8,120 nucleotides of DNA from Hyphomicrobiales bacterium (lineage in GTDB: Bacteria; Pseudomonadota; Alphaproteobacteria; Rhizobiales; Aestuariivirgaceae), in assembly GCA_027030295.1 (NCBI GenBank), contig JALVFB010000300.1:1-8120 (forward strand), given 5' to 3'. The notes under the pieces are model-generated. The model had not been told where the DNA came from. It saw only the letters and a program-made list of their open reading frames with translations, and did no database searches. Positions 1 to 6,206 of the stretch are shown here, one piece after another; the first letter of the stretch is position 1, and each line of letters opens with the position of its first letter. The translations under genes and the position numbers were made by a program.

Positions 1-714
1 CAGCGCGAAGCCCAACACCACCGGGTTGTGCGGAATGGCCCGGCTGCGGATGTTGAACAGCCAGCTCACCGAATCGGTGGCGGTGATCAGCGCCGCGTCC
101 GCCCCCTTTTTCGCGATGGCCGCGCGCACCTCCTCCAGCTTCTCTTCTGCGCCGCGCCCGGCGTGCCGCAACGGGTGGCGGAAGATTTCCGCATCCGGCG
201 GCGCCGGCCGGTCATGCCAGATCTCCTCCACCGGATCGGGCAACACGTAACGCAGCTCGGCTCCCGTCCTTTCCAGCGCCTTGCGATAGCGTTCGGCGCC
301 GGCGCGGGTGAGCAGCCACGGATTCACCCCGGCCGCCTCGCCCTCGCGCAGCCGCCCGGCCAGCCATTCGTGCGGCCTGTGCTCGGCGATGGGCAGCACG
401 GCGATCACGTCCGTGTCCACCTGTTGCGCCGCCTGCAGGGTATAGCGCCCGTCCACGAACAACGCCGCCACGTCCTCCAGCACGATGAGCAACCCGGCAG
501 ACCCGGTAAAGCCCGTCAGCCACGCCAGCCGCTCCTCGCTGGCCGGCAGGTATTCGTTCTGGAACGCATCCGACCGCGGCACGATGAAGGCGGCCAACCC
601 CAGCGCCCGCATGCGCGCGCGCAAGGCGCGCAGCCGTTCGCCCGCCTTTTCCGGCTCGGCGCGGCTCTCGAACGTCTGAAAGCGGCTGCGGGTGTTTGCG
701 TGGGGCCGATCCAT
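1..714 (-). CDS. pepP: Xaa-Pro aminopeptidase (M24B family), N-terminal 238 residues, cut by window edge
   Basis: This is the N-terminal part of a cytosolic metallo-aminopeptidase that removes an N-terminal residue preceding proline. Reading leftward from the ATG at 714-712, the frame stays open to the window edge. Residues about 45-80 contain IVPRSDAFQNEYLPASEERL followed by AWLTGFTGSAG, the hallmark of the first creatinase-like N-terminal domain in the long (about 600-residue) three-domain aminopeptidase P group. FVDGRYTLQAAQQ follows, and DPVEEIW leads into the second creatinase-like domain, which includes ALITATDSVSWLFNIR near the edge. The catalytic pita-bread domain with its metal ligands lies outside the window, so activity cannot be judged here. 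The start is supported by a GGAGGA ribosome-binding site at 724-719, four bases before the ATG. The gene lies downstream of prmA in the same direction but is separated by nearly 500 bases, so it probably has its own promoter. A neighbouring aminopeptidase is common beside prmA in alphaproteobacteria (recalled knowledge). The family call is firm; the symbol is used loosely. Confidence 0.93.
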   Translation of the reverse strand, partial: MDRPHANTRSRFQTFESRAEPEKAGERLRALRARMRALGLAAFIVPRSDAFQNEYLPASEERLAWLTGFTGSAGLLIVLEDVAALFVDGRYTLQAAQQVDTDVIAVLPIAEHRPHEWLAGRLREGEAAGVNPWLLTRAGAERYRKALERTGAELRYVLPDPVEEIWHDRPAPPDAEIFRHPLRHAGRGAEEKLEEVRAAIAKKGADAALITATDSVSWLFNIRSRAIPHNPVVLGFAL

Positions 715-970
715 GTTTTCCTCCATTGACCGAAGAGGTGCGCGCTGGCGGCCCAGGTGTCAAGCCAGGGGATGAAAAGGCGAAAAAGTTGAGAATCTCG
801 CGCGATGATTGCGCAAAAGCTGGCGACCGGATAACCGATTCAGACGCTCGGAAATAAGGAAAAATTATGAACGGCACTTCATGAAAGGCTGTTAAATCGC
901 AAAAAATCATATGGTTATTTCAATGAAAAACCCATGCATCATGCGCATATCAGTTTTACGTCATTTACCA
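715..970. promoter_or_regulatory. AT-rich intergenic control region upstream of the aminopeptidase and the small-RNA promoter
   Basis: No gene is supported here. The stretch 841-1000 is about 37% G+C by hand count, in strong contrast to its GC-rich surroundings, which fits a divergent control region. For the minus-strand aminopeptidase I see two weak promoter candidates. One is a TTGACA at 763-758, but 17 bases further there is only CACCTC in place of a -10 box. The other is CATAAT at 870-865, which has a good -10 shape but no convincing -35 box. A short inverted repeat ATGAA-N6-TTCAT lies at 867-871/878-882. Neither promoter is reliable without transcript data. Confidence 0.4.
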
Positions 971-999
971 TTGCTTAAGACAAATCGTGCGAGCATATA
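971..999 (+). promoter_or_regulatory. Candidate sigma-70-type promoter of the small RNA
   Basis: TTGCTT at 971-976 and CATATA at 994-999 are separated by exactly 17 bases in an AT-rich stretch. The -35 box is a fair match to TTGACA and the -10 box a modest one. Transcription would begin near 1005, which is where the first long stem of the downstream RNA begins (CAACAGA at 1005-1011). Promoter spacing and RNA structure therefore support each other. No plus-strand protein gene follows before the terminator at 1127-1162. Confidence 0.5.
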
Positions 1000-1004
1000 G
1001 GGGT

Positions 1005-1162
1005 CAACAGATTTGGAGACGCTCCCTTGCAGGGTTGCTCGCTTCTCCTCCCTCTGTTGCTGTTTCGGAAGTCAGGCCAGAAGTTCTCCCCTCCCTCTTC
1101 TTTCTCCCTCCTGGCTTCTGTTACCTGGCCCGGCTGGATCCCTCCCCCAGCCGGGCCTTTTT
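1005..1162 (+). ncRNA. Putative small regulatory RNA with repeated CUCC/CCUCCC (anti-Shine-Dalgarno-like) motifs
   Basis: This is a self-contained plus-strand transcription unit of about 158 nucleotides lying between two minus-strand genes. Three hairpins can be drawn. Hairpin 1 pairs CAACAGA (1005-1011) with TCTGTTG (1053-1059), continues with GGAGA (1015-1019) against TCTCC (1044-1048), and has an inner CCCT/AGGG hairpin at 1024-1034. Hairpin 2 pairs 1066-1076 with 1110-1120 (11 pairs, two of them GU) and carries an inner AGAAG/CTTCT stem (1079-1083/1097-1101) that exposes a 13-base loop containing CTCCCCTCCC. Hairpin 3 is the terminator, with CCCTCCC in its loop. Pyrimidine motifs recur at 1045-1052, 1086-1095, 1104-1111 and 1140-1146, all able to pair with GGAGG-type ribosome-binding sites. 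Alphaproteobacterial alpha-r14 and CcsR RNAs have CCUCCUCCC loops of this kind and act on mRNA leaders; similarity here is by architecture, not proven homology. Two hairpins plus a terminator and a matched promoter make an RNA gene likely. Its targets are unknown. Confidence 0.6.
1127..1162 (+). terminator. Strong rho-independent terminator of the small RNA
   Basis: An 11-bp perfect GC-rich stem pairs GGCCCGGCTGG (1127-1137) with CCAGCCGGGCC (1147-1157). The 9-base loop is ATCCCTCCC, and TTTTT follows at 1158-1162. The T-run lies only on the plus-strand side; read on the minus strand the stem is followed by AGGTAAC. It therefore terminates plus-strand transcription and is not a canonical terminator for the convergent prmA gene. 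Confidence 0.88.
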
Positions 1163-1207
1163 AATAACGCCTCCATCTACGCAAGTTTCGCGGCGCCTGC
1201 GCCATTC

Positions 1208-2302
1208 TCACCTCACCTCGCCGGACTTTCCCATGCCCTTGCGCAGCAGCAGGGTGCTCCAGCCCTCCAGCCGCCAGCGTCGAACCAGCCGGAAGCCGCG
1301 CGGCGCATAGGCCGCAAGCACGAAGGCTTCGTGCTCCGCCAGCAGCCCGGAAAGCGCCAGATGACCGCCGCGCCTCACCTGCGCGCTCAGTTGCGGCGCC
1401 AGCCGCACCAGCGGCCGGGACAGGATGTTGGCGAACACCAGGTCGAATCCGCCTTCTCGCCGCCGCCGCGTCTGCGCCCGCAATGCCCGCCAGCGCGAAT
1501 ATGTCGGCTGCGGCGTGCGGCTGGCCGCCAGCGCCTGCCGCACGCGCATCAGCCCTTCCCGGCGCCGCCGTTGCCGCCGCATCGGCAATGGCGCGAAGCG
1601 GCGATGAATGAACGGATGCATCACTCCCGCGGCGGTGACGAAGCGCACCGCGCCGGCGCCATTCGCCCGCGCGTTGGCCCGCGCCGTTTCCACCGCCACC
1701 GGGTCGATGTCGCCGCCGAGCGCCTCCGACAGATGCGCCAGCGCCGCGGCGATGGCCAGCACCCCGGAGCCGGCGCCCACGTCCAGCACCCGCATGCCGC
1801 GCCCCCGCATGCCGCGCCCCGGCCACAGCGCGCTCCGCTTCAACAGCCAGTCGAGTGCCAGCAGGCAGCCTTTCGTCGTGCCATGATGCCCGGTGCCGAA
1901 GGCCAGCCCGGCCTCGATCTCGATGCAGACCGCATTTGCCGGCCGCCGCCCCCGGTCGTGCCGACCATGCACGAAGAACCGCCCCGCCCGCACCGGCCGC
2001 AAGCCGCTCTGCACCTTCGCCACCCAGTCGATCTGCGGCAACTGCGCCAGGTGAAAGCCCGCGTCCGCGCAGCCCGCCGCCACCGCCAGCCTCCGCGCCA
2101 GCGCCAGCGCCGCCGCGCCCACGTCCACGCCATCCGCCGCCAGCGCCTGCGGGTCGCACAACGCCTCCACCTGCCACGCGTCCTCCGCCACCTCATAGGC
2201 GGAAGCGGCGCTGAAAACCGGCCAGCCGCCTTCCGCCAGCGCCGCGGCCAGGGCTTCGGCCCGCCGTCGCGCCATGCGCCTGCTCAGCAGTCTCGGATTC
2301 AT
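1208..2302 (-). CDS. prmA: Ribosomal protein L11 methyltransferase with Arg-rich insertion
   Basis: PrmA is a cytosolic SAM-dependent enzyme that methylates ribosomal protein L11. The 364-residue product shows the family landmarks in order: VQSGLRPVRAGRFFVHGRHD at about 97-116, IEIEAGLAFGTGHHGTTKGCL at 128-147, SAM motif I LDVGAGSG at 173-180, the acidic GGDIDPVAVETAR at 196-208, FDLVFANILSRPLVRLAP at 286-303 (aligning with the family's NIL catalytic-loop region), and the C-terminal GWSTLLLRK. Alphaproteobacterial relatives are usually about 290-300 residues. The extra length is mostly residues about 227-285, where VTAAG and FDLVFANIL are 59 residues apart instead of roughly a dozen; this stretch has 18 arginines. 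A second oddity is the duplicated GRGMR at 162-171, just before motif I. The insert sits in a loop and all motifs remain, so the enzyme is probably active. The gene begins 10 bases after smpB, indicating co-transcription. GGGAG lies only three bases before the chosen ATG; the ATG at 2275 (residue 10) is an alternative start. Confidence 0.92.
   Translation of the reverse strand: MNPRLLSRRMARRRAEALAAALAEGGWPVFSAASAYEVAEDAWQVEALCDPQALAADGVDVGAAALALARRLAVAAGCADAGFHLAQLPQIDWVAKVQSGLRPVRAGRFFVHGRHDRGRRPANAVCIEIEAGLAFGTGHHGTTKGCLLALDWLLKRSALWPGRGMRGRGMRVLDVGAGSGVLAIAAALAHLSEALGGDIDPVAVETARANARANGAGAVRFVTAAGVMHPFIHRRFAPLPMRRQRRRREGLMRVRQALAASRTPQPTYSRWRALRAQTRRRREGGFDLVFANILSRPLVRLAPQLSAQVRRGGHLALSGLLAEHEAFVLAAYAPRGFRLVRRWRLEGWSTLLLRKGMGKSGEVR
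1791..1820. repeat. 15-bp perfect tandem duplication inside prmA
   Basis: CGCATGCCGCGCCCC occurs twice head to tail (1791-1805 and 1806-1820). Fifteen bases are five codons, so the reading frame is kept and the minus-strand product has GRGMR twice, at residues 162-171. It lies in the linker just before the SAM-binding glycine loop. Replication slippage is the simplest origin. Confidence 0.9.
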
Positions 2303-2312
2303 GCGCTCCCGC

Positions 2313-2804
2313 TCATCCTTTCAGACGCATCAGCCGCGCTTTCTGCCGCTCCCAGTCGCGGCGTTTCACCACTTCGCGCTTGTCGTGCTTCTTGCGCCCT
2401 TTCGCCAGACCGATGAGCAGCTTCACCAGTCCCTTGCCGTTGAAATACATCTTCAGCGGCACGATGGTCATGCCCTTGCGCTGCACCTCGTCCGTGAGAT
2501 GTTTTATTTCGCGCTTGTGCATCAGCAGCTTGCGCTTGCGCCGGGGTTCGTGATTGTTGATATTGCCGAAGCGATATTCCGGGATGTCGGCGTTGATCAG
2601 CCACAGCTCGCCGCCCTCCGGCGAGACGTAGGCTTCCGCGATGTTTGCCCTGCCCTCGCGCAGGCTCTTCACTTCCGTGCCCAGCAACGCCAGCCCGGCC
2701 TCGAACGTTTCCAGGATTTCATAATCATGCCGCGCGCGCCGGTTTTCGGCCACCACCTTGCCGCCGTCGCCGGTCTTGCGCGCGCCGCCCCGTTTCGAGG
2801 ACAT
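2313..2804 (-). CDS. smpB: SsrA-binding protein SmpB
   Basis: SmpB binds tmRNA and carries it to the A site of stalled ribosomes, where it takes the place of the codon-anticodon pairing in trans-translation. The 163-residue product has full family length. [13 protein letters not shown] at 18-30 opens the OB-fold core. [14 protein letters not shown] and EAYV follow, then [17 protein letters not shown] in the tmRNA-contacting region and the highly conserved YFNGKGLVK...[13 protein letters not shown] block. The basic C-terminal tail ([14 protein letters not shown]), which enters the mRNA channel, is intact and includes the usual Asp-Trp pair. The start is preceded by AAGG/TAGG purine stretches at suitable spacing. 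The gene starts 47 bases after the dapA stop and ends 10 bases before prmA, with no terminator between, so the three are likely one operon. This dapA-smpB order is familiar from alphaproteobacteria. I see no ssrA (tmRNA) gene in the window. Confidence 0.97.
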   Translation of the reverse strand: MSSKRGGARKTGDGGKVVAENRRARHDYEILETFEAGLALLGTEVKSLREGRANIAEAYVSPEGGELWLINADIPEYRFGNINNHEPRRKRKLLMHKREIKHLTDEVQRKGMTIVPLKMYFNGKGLVKLLIGLAKGRKKHDKREVVKRRDWERQKARLMRLKG

Positions 2805-2851
2805 GGCCTACCTTTCCGCTCCGCTGGAACCACCCCGCCGGGCTGACGGAC

Positions 2852-3748
2852 TCAATCCGGAATCCCCGCGTGCCGCATGGCCGCCTTCACCGCCTCCTTC
2901 GACGAATCGGCGATCTCCACCATCGGCAGCCGCGCGAACGGCGAACACAGCCCCAGCAGCGAGCAGGCATACTTCACCGGCCCCGGCGAAGTCTCCACGA
3001 ACAGCGCCTTGTGCAGCGGCATCAGCCTGTCCTGCAACTCCAGCGCCCTGGCGAAATCGCCGGCCAGCGTCGCCTCCTGAAACTCGGCGCACAGCTTCGG
3101 GGCCACGTTGGCGGTGACCGAAATGCAGCCCCGCCCGCCGTGCGCGTTGAAGCCCAGCGCCGTGCCGTCCTCGCCGGAAAGCTGAATGAAGTCCGCCCCG
3201 GCGGAAAGGCGCAGCAGCGAAGGCCGGTTGAGATCGCCGCTGGCGTCCTTGATGCCGACGATGTTGGGCACCTCTTTCGCCAGCCGCGTGATGGTGTCGT
3301 TGGAGATATCCGCCACCGTGCGCCCCGGCACGTTGTAGATGAGCACCGCCAATTCCGGCGCCGCCTCCGCCACCGCCCGGAAATGCGCATACAGCCCCGC
3401 CTGCGTCGGCTTGTTGTAATAGGGCACGACCACCAGCGCCGCGTCCGCCCCGGCCTCGGCCGCGTGTTTCGTCAGCGCGATGGCCTCGTCCGTGGAATTG
3501 GAACCGGTGCCGGCGATCACCGGCACCCGGCCAGCCGCCTGTTCGATGATCACTTCCACCACCCGCATGTGCTCGTCGTGATCCAGCGTCGGCGACTCGC
3601 CGGTGGTGCCCACCGCCACGATGCCATGCGTGCCCTGCTCCACGTGCCAGTCCACCATGCGTCTGAGCGCCGCCTCGTCGATGGCCCCGTCCTCGGTCAT
3701 GGGCGTGACGATGGCGACGATGGAACCCTTCAGTCCGGACGTTTCCAC
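2852..3748 (-). CDS. dapA: 4-hydroxy-tetrahydrodipicolinate synthase (GTG start)
   Basis: DapA condenses pyruvate with aspartate semialdehyde in the first committed step towards diaminopimelate and lysine, feeding peptidoglycan and protein synthesis in the cytosol. The frame extends upstream to 3907, but I place the start at GTG 3748-3746. This start follows an ideal AAGGAGG ribosome-binding site (3763-3757) by eight bases and gives 298 residues, the normal family length; the upstream extension is Arg/Cys-rich and unlike the family. Visible motifs are VAIVTPM near the N-terminus, [10 protein letters not shown] (threonines 47-48 of the proton relay), YYNKPTQAG at 110-118, IYNVPGRT at 137-144 with the relay tyrosine and substrate-binding arginine, and GIKDASGDL at 165-173 with the Schiff-base lysine at about 167. 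[11 protein letters not shown] lies near the C-terminus. All catalytic residues appear present. It is divergent from the lytic transglycosylase gene and probably leads the dapA-smpB-prmA operon, with its promoter in the 3749-3970 gap. Confidence 0.96.
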   Translation of the reverse strand: METSGLKGSIVAIVTPMTEDGAIDEAALRRMVDWHVEQGTHGIVAVGTTGESPTLDHDEHMRVVEVIIEQAAGRVPVIAGTGSNSTDEAIALTKHAAEAGADAALVVVPYYNKPTQAGLYAHFRAVAEAAPELAVLIYNVPGRTVADISNDTITRLAKEVPNIVGIKDASGDLNRPSLLRLSAGADFIQLSGEDGTALGFNAHGGRGCISVTANVAPKLCAEFQEATLAGDFARALELQDRLMPLHKALFVETSPGPVKYACSLLGLCSPFARLPMVEIADSSKEAVKAAMRHAGIPD

Positions 3749-3756
3749 GGCTCCTG

Positions 3757-3763
3757 CCTCCTT
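3757..3763 (-). promoter_or_regulatory. Ribosome-binding site that fixes the dapA GTG start
   Basis: Read on the minus strand this is AAGGAGG, eight bases before the GTG at 3748. No ATG in the frame downstream fits the conserved N-terminus (the first would be at residue 17, inside VAIVTPM), and the upstream ATG at 3907 would add 53 residues unlike DapA. The site therefore decides the start. Confidence 0.85.
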
Positions 3764-3783
3764 GAGGATTTGGTAACCCTGCT

Positions 3784-3848
3784 TGCGCGATAGTGATGTC
3801 TGCGCGAGCTTAATCACATCGGCATGCCGGCGGCAAGCCGCATGCCGA
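3784..3848. repeat. Repeats in the dapA/lytic transglycosylase divergent intergenic region
   Basis: Two structures stand out in the roughly 250-base gap between the divergent genes. First, TGCGCGA occurs twice as direct repeats (3784-3790 and 3801-3807), 17 bases apart start to start. Second, a perfect inverted repeat pairs TCGGCATGC (3819-3827) with GCATGCCGA (3840-3848) around a 12-base centre. The arms are long enough for an operator or an RNA stem-loop in the dapA leader. I see no clear -35/-10 pair for either gene here, and the rest of the gap holds nothing else I can name. The repeats themselves are directly visible; a regulatory role is inference from position. Confidence 0.5.
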
Positions 3849-3995
3849 ACGCGCGAGCGGCTTTCGCATGGCGGCGCGGGGCGCCCGTCATCACAGCTTC
3901 GCCGCATTCCGGCGCATTATGTGGCGCGAGGGTGCGGGCGATTCCCCGAAGCCGCCACGGGTGCGCCACATTTCATGATGAATGGCGGCAGGAAC

Positions 3996-6194
3996 ATGGG
4001 TTTGATGATGTTTCCCGGACAAGGCAGAAAGATACGCCTGGCCATGCTGGCGCTGGCGGGCCTGCTGAGCGTTTCCTGCCTGCCGCCTGCCGCCACCCAT
4101 GCCGCCACCTGCTCCGCCGCCGCCATTCCCGCCACCAGCGTGCAGGCGGTCAAGCTGGCGGCGCAAGGCGACCTGTCCCGGGCGCTGGCCCTGGCCGGAC
4201 GCGACACGGCCGCGCGCAAGACGGCGACATGGCTGTGGTTGCGCGCCCATGTGCGCCGCGCCTCCGTCGCCGATCTGCTGAACTTCTCCAACGCCAACCC
4301 GCGCTGGCCCCGCGCCGGCGCCTTTCGCATGCTGGGCGAAAAGAAGCTGCTGCTGAACGGCTCCAACGCCCGGCTCGCCGCTTATTTCGCGAAACACAAG
4401 CCGGCCAGCGCCTATGGCAAGGCGGCGCTGGCCCGCCTCCTGCTTTCCCGTGGCGAAACGGAAAAGGCCCGCACCCTGCTCAAGGCGGCCTGGCGCAATC
4501 CTTATCTCGCCGCGGATGCGGAAGACTACATCTATCGCAACCTCCACCGGCTGCTCACCACCGCCGATGACGCCGCCCGCCTGTGGCGGCTCATCATGGC
4601 CCAGCGCACCCGCCACGCCGTGCGCTTTTCCCGCCACCTGCCCGAAGCCTACCGCAAGGCGGCGGCCGCCGCCCGCGCCCTCATGCGGCGGCGGGGCGGT
4701 GCGGTGCACGCCTGGCGCAAGCTGCCGGCGTCCATGCGCGGCAAGCAGGCGCTGCGCTATGCGCTGGCCCGCTATTATCGCAAGACCGGCCGGACGCTGA
4801 AGGCGCTTTCCATCCTGAAAGGTCTGCCCACCGCCCACAACCGCCAGCTCATGCCGAAACAGTGGTGGACGGAAAAACGCCTCATCGCCCGCTATTTGCT
4901 GGCCAACCGTTATCGCCATCACTGGCGCGACGCCTACCGGCTCGCCGCCTCGCACGGCTTCACGAAACCCGGCAAGGCCTCTTTCCGCGGCGAATTTCTC
5001 GCCGGCTTCATCGCGCTGGAAAAGCTGCATGACGCGAAGACCGCGCTGAAGCACTTCCTGCGCCTGCCGAAGCTGGCCAAGAGCCGCACCTGGAAATCCA
5101 AGGGCTGGTATTGGGTCGGCCGCGCCCGCGAGGCGCTGGGCGACATCGACGGCGCGCGGCGCGCCTACCGCGCCGCCGCCACCACCCCGACGGTCTATTA
5201 CGGCCTGCTGTCGCGCGAGAAGCTGGGGCTGGGCCGCAAGCCCATCCCGCTCAAGATGGGCTGGCCCACGGCCGATGCGAAGTGCCGCGTGGGCGCGCAC
5301 GAGCTGATGCGCGCCGCCCGCCTGCTGGCCAGGGCGGGCGAAAAGCGCCGCGTGCGTCAATTCGTCTGGCCGCTGGCCTTTTCCTTCCACAAGGCGCCGG
5401 AGCTGGCCGCCGCCGCGTCCTGGCTGTGGGACATCTCCGGCCCCGCCAACGCCGTGCGTCTGGCCAAGGCCGCCGGCAGCCGCGGCATCGACATCGACAA
5501 CTACGGCTATCCCACCCGCGCCCTGCCCCGCCACAGGACGCGCGAGAACATTCTGGAGCTGCCGGTGGTGCTGGCCATCACCCGCCAGGAGAGCGAATTC
5601 GACCCCCATGCCGGCAGCCATGCCGGCGCCCACGGGCTGATGCAGCTCATGCCCTCCACCGCCCGCCTGGAAGCGCGGGTGATGCGCATCAGCTTCCGCC
5701 GCGACTGGCTGAAAACGCGGCCCGACTACAACCTGATGCTGGGCCGCCACCATCTGGCGCGCATCATGCAGAACTTCGGCGGCTCCTATGCGCTGGCCTT
5801 TGCCGCCTACAACGCCGGCGCCGGCAACGTGCGCAAGTGGCTGGCGGCCTATGGCGACATGCGCACCGGCGCGCCCGACCCGGTGGAATGGGTGGAGCTG
5901 ATCCCGATCACCGAAACGCGCAACTACGTGCAGAAGGTGTTGCAAGGGGTGCACGTCTATCGCACCCGGCTCAAGCGCCCCATGCTGCCCCTCTCGCGCG
6001 ACCTCTGGCGTGGCGTGCCGGGCTGGCGCGAACTGGTGCTGCGCGGCGCAAGCAAGCGCGAGGCGGCGCTGGAAAAGCGGCGGCGCCCCGTGCCCCTGCC
6101 ACGCCCCAAGCCGTCCGTCAGGCCCGCCGGCAACGGCAAGTCCAGCTGCGCCAACGGCGCCAGGGGCATCGGCGACCTCATCGGCAAATGCTGA
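3996..6194 (+). CDS. slt: Exported soluble lytic murein transglycosylase (Slt family, SLT domain)
   Basis: This enzyme cleaves the MurNAc-GlcNAc bond of peptidoglycan without water, leaving 1,6-anhydro-MurNAc ends, and acts in the periplasm. From the ATG at 3996 the product has 732 residues. It has a basic GRKIR segment, a hydrophobic core (about 15-27) and a likely signal peptidase site after ATHA at about 36. Residues about 50-500 are an Ala/Arg-rich helical repeat region like the Slt70 superhelix. The C-terminal SLT domain has the catalytic glutamate at about 532 in RQESEFDP, then GLMQLMPSTA (547-556), AAYNAG (603-608) and IPITETRNYVQ (636-646). A basic, proline-rich tail of about 70 residues follows and ends in Cys. 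The frame is open back to 3783, so the start is uncertain: ATGs at 3975, 3996, 4005 and 4008 are possible, and AGGA at 3990-3993 would suit 4005 best. Cys28 follows SVS, a poor lipobox, so I favour a soluble rather than lipid-anchored form. The gene is divergent from dapA and convergent with the PAS gene. Confidence 0.93.
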   Translation: MGLMMFPGQGRKIRLAMLALAGLLSVSCLPPAATHAATCSAAAIPATSVQAVKLAAQGDLSRALALAGRDTAARKTATWLWLRAHVRRASVADLLNFSNANPRWPRAGAFRMLGEKKLLLNGSNARLAAYFAKHKPASAYGKAALARLLLSRGETEKARTLLKAAWRNPYLAADAEDYIYRNLHRLLTTADDAARLWRLIMAQRTRHAVRFSRHLPEAYRKAAAAARALMRRRGGAVHAWRKLPASMRGKQALRYALARYYRKTGRTLKALSILKGLPTAHNRQLMPKQWWTEKRLIARYLLANRYRHHWRDAYRLAASHGFTKPGKASFRGEFLAGFIALEKLHDAKTALKHFLRLPKLAKSRTWKSKGWYWVGRAREALGDIDGARRAYRAAATTPTVYYGLLSREKLGLGRKPIPLKMGWPTADAKCRVGAHELMRAARLLARAGEKRRVRQFVWPLAFSFHKAPELAAAASWLWDISGPANAVRLAKAAGSRGIDIDNYGYPTRALPRHRTRENILELPVVLAITRQESEFDPHAGSHAGAHGLMQLMPSTARLEARVMRISFRRDWLKTRPDYNLMLGRHHLARIMQNFGGSYALAFAAYNAGAGNVRKWLAAYGDMRTGAPDPVEWVELIPITETRNYVQKVLQGVHVYRTRLKRPMLPLSRDLWRGVPGWRELVLRGASKREAALEKRRRPVPLPRPKPSVRPAGNGKSSCANGARGIGDLIGKC

Positions 6195-6206
6195 CCGGCG
6201 CTGCCG

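Noticed and set aside
867..884. A five-residue mini-ORF preceded by AAGGA at 856-860
   Set aside because: A purine-rich site before an ATG is expected by chance in this AT-rich stretch, and nothing downstream on the plus strand would be regulated by such a leader.
212..910. A 232-codon minus-strand frame overlapping the aminopeptidase start region
   Set aside because: Beyond its AT-rich first part it becomes Arg/Ala/Gly low-complexity sequence, in a different frame from the aminopeptidase that carries the conserved motifs and has the ribosome-binding site.
911..1000. A 29-codon plus-strand frame (starting MVISMKNP) ending in the small-RNA -10 box
   Set aside because: There is no ribosome-binding site before either possible ATG, the peptide matches nothing I know, and it lies upstream of the inferred transcription start, so it would not be transcribed by that promoter.
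1081..1148. G-quadruplex potential on the minus strand (repeated GGGAGGG)
   Set aside because: The four G-runs needed are separated by loops longer than a canonical quadruplex allows, and the plus-strand RNA hairpins explain the sequence better.
1127..1162. Reading the hairpin as the terminator of the minus-strand prmA gene
   Set aside because: On the minus strand the stem is preceded by AAAAA and followed by AGGTAAC, with no T-run; only the plus-strand reading gives a canonical terminator.
3783..3995. N-terminal extension of the lytic transglycosylase frame back to 3783
   Set aside because: The added residues are Arg/Cys-rich, lack a ribosome-binding site, and would bury the clear signal peptide that begins near 3996-4008; the segment is better read as the divergent control region.
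3891..5954. A 687-codon open frame on the minus strand opposite the lytic transglycosylase
   Set aside because: It is His/Gly/Ala/Gln-rich low-complexity protein with no domain, the usual product of an open antisense frame in GC-rich DNA; the plus-strand frame has a signal peptide and an intact SLT domain.
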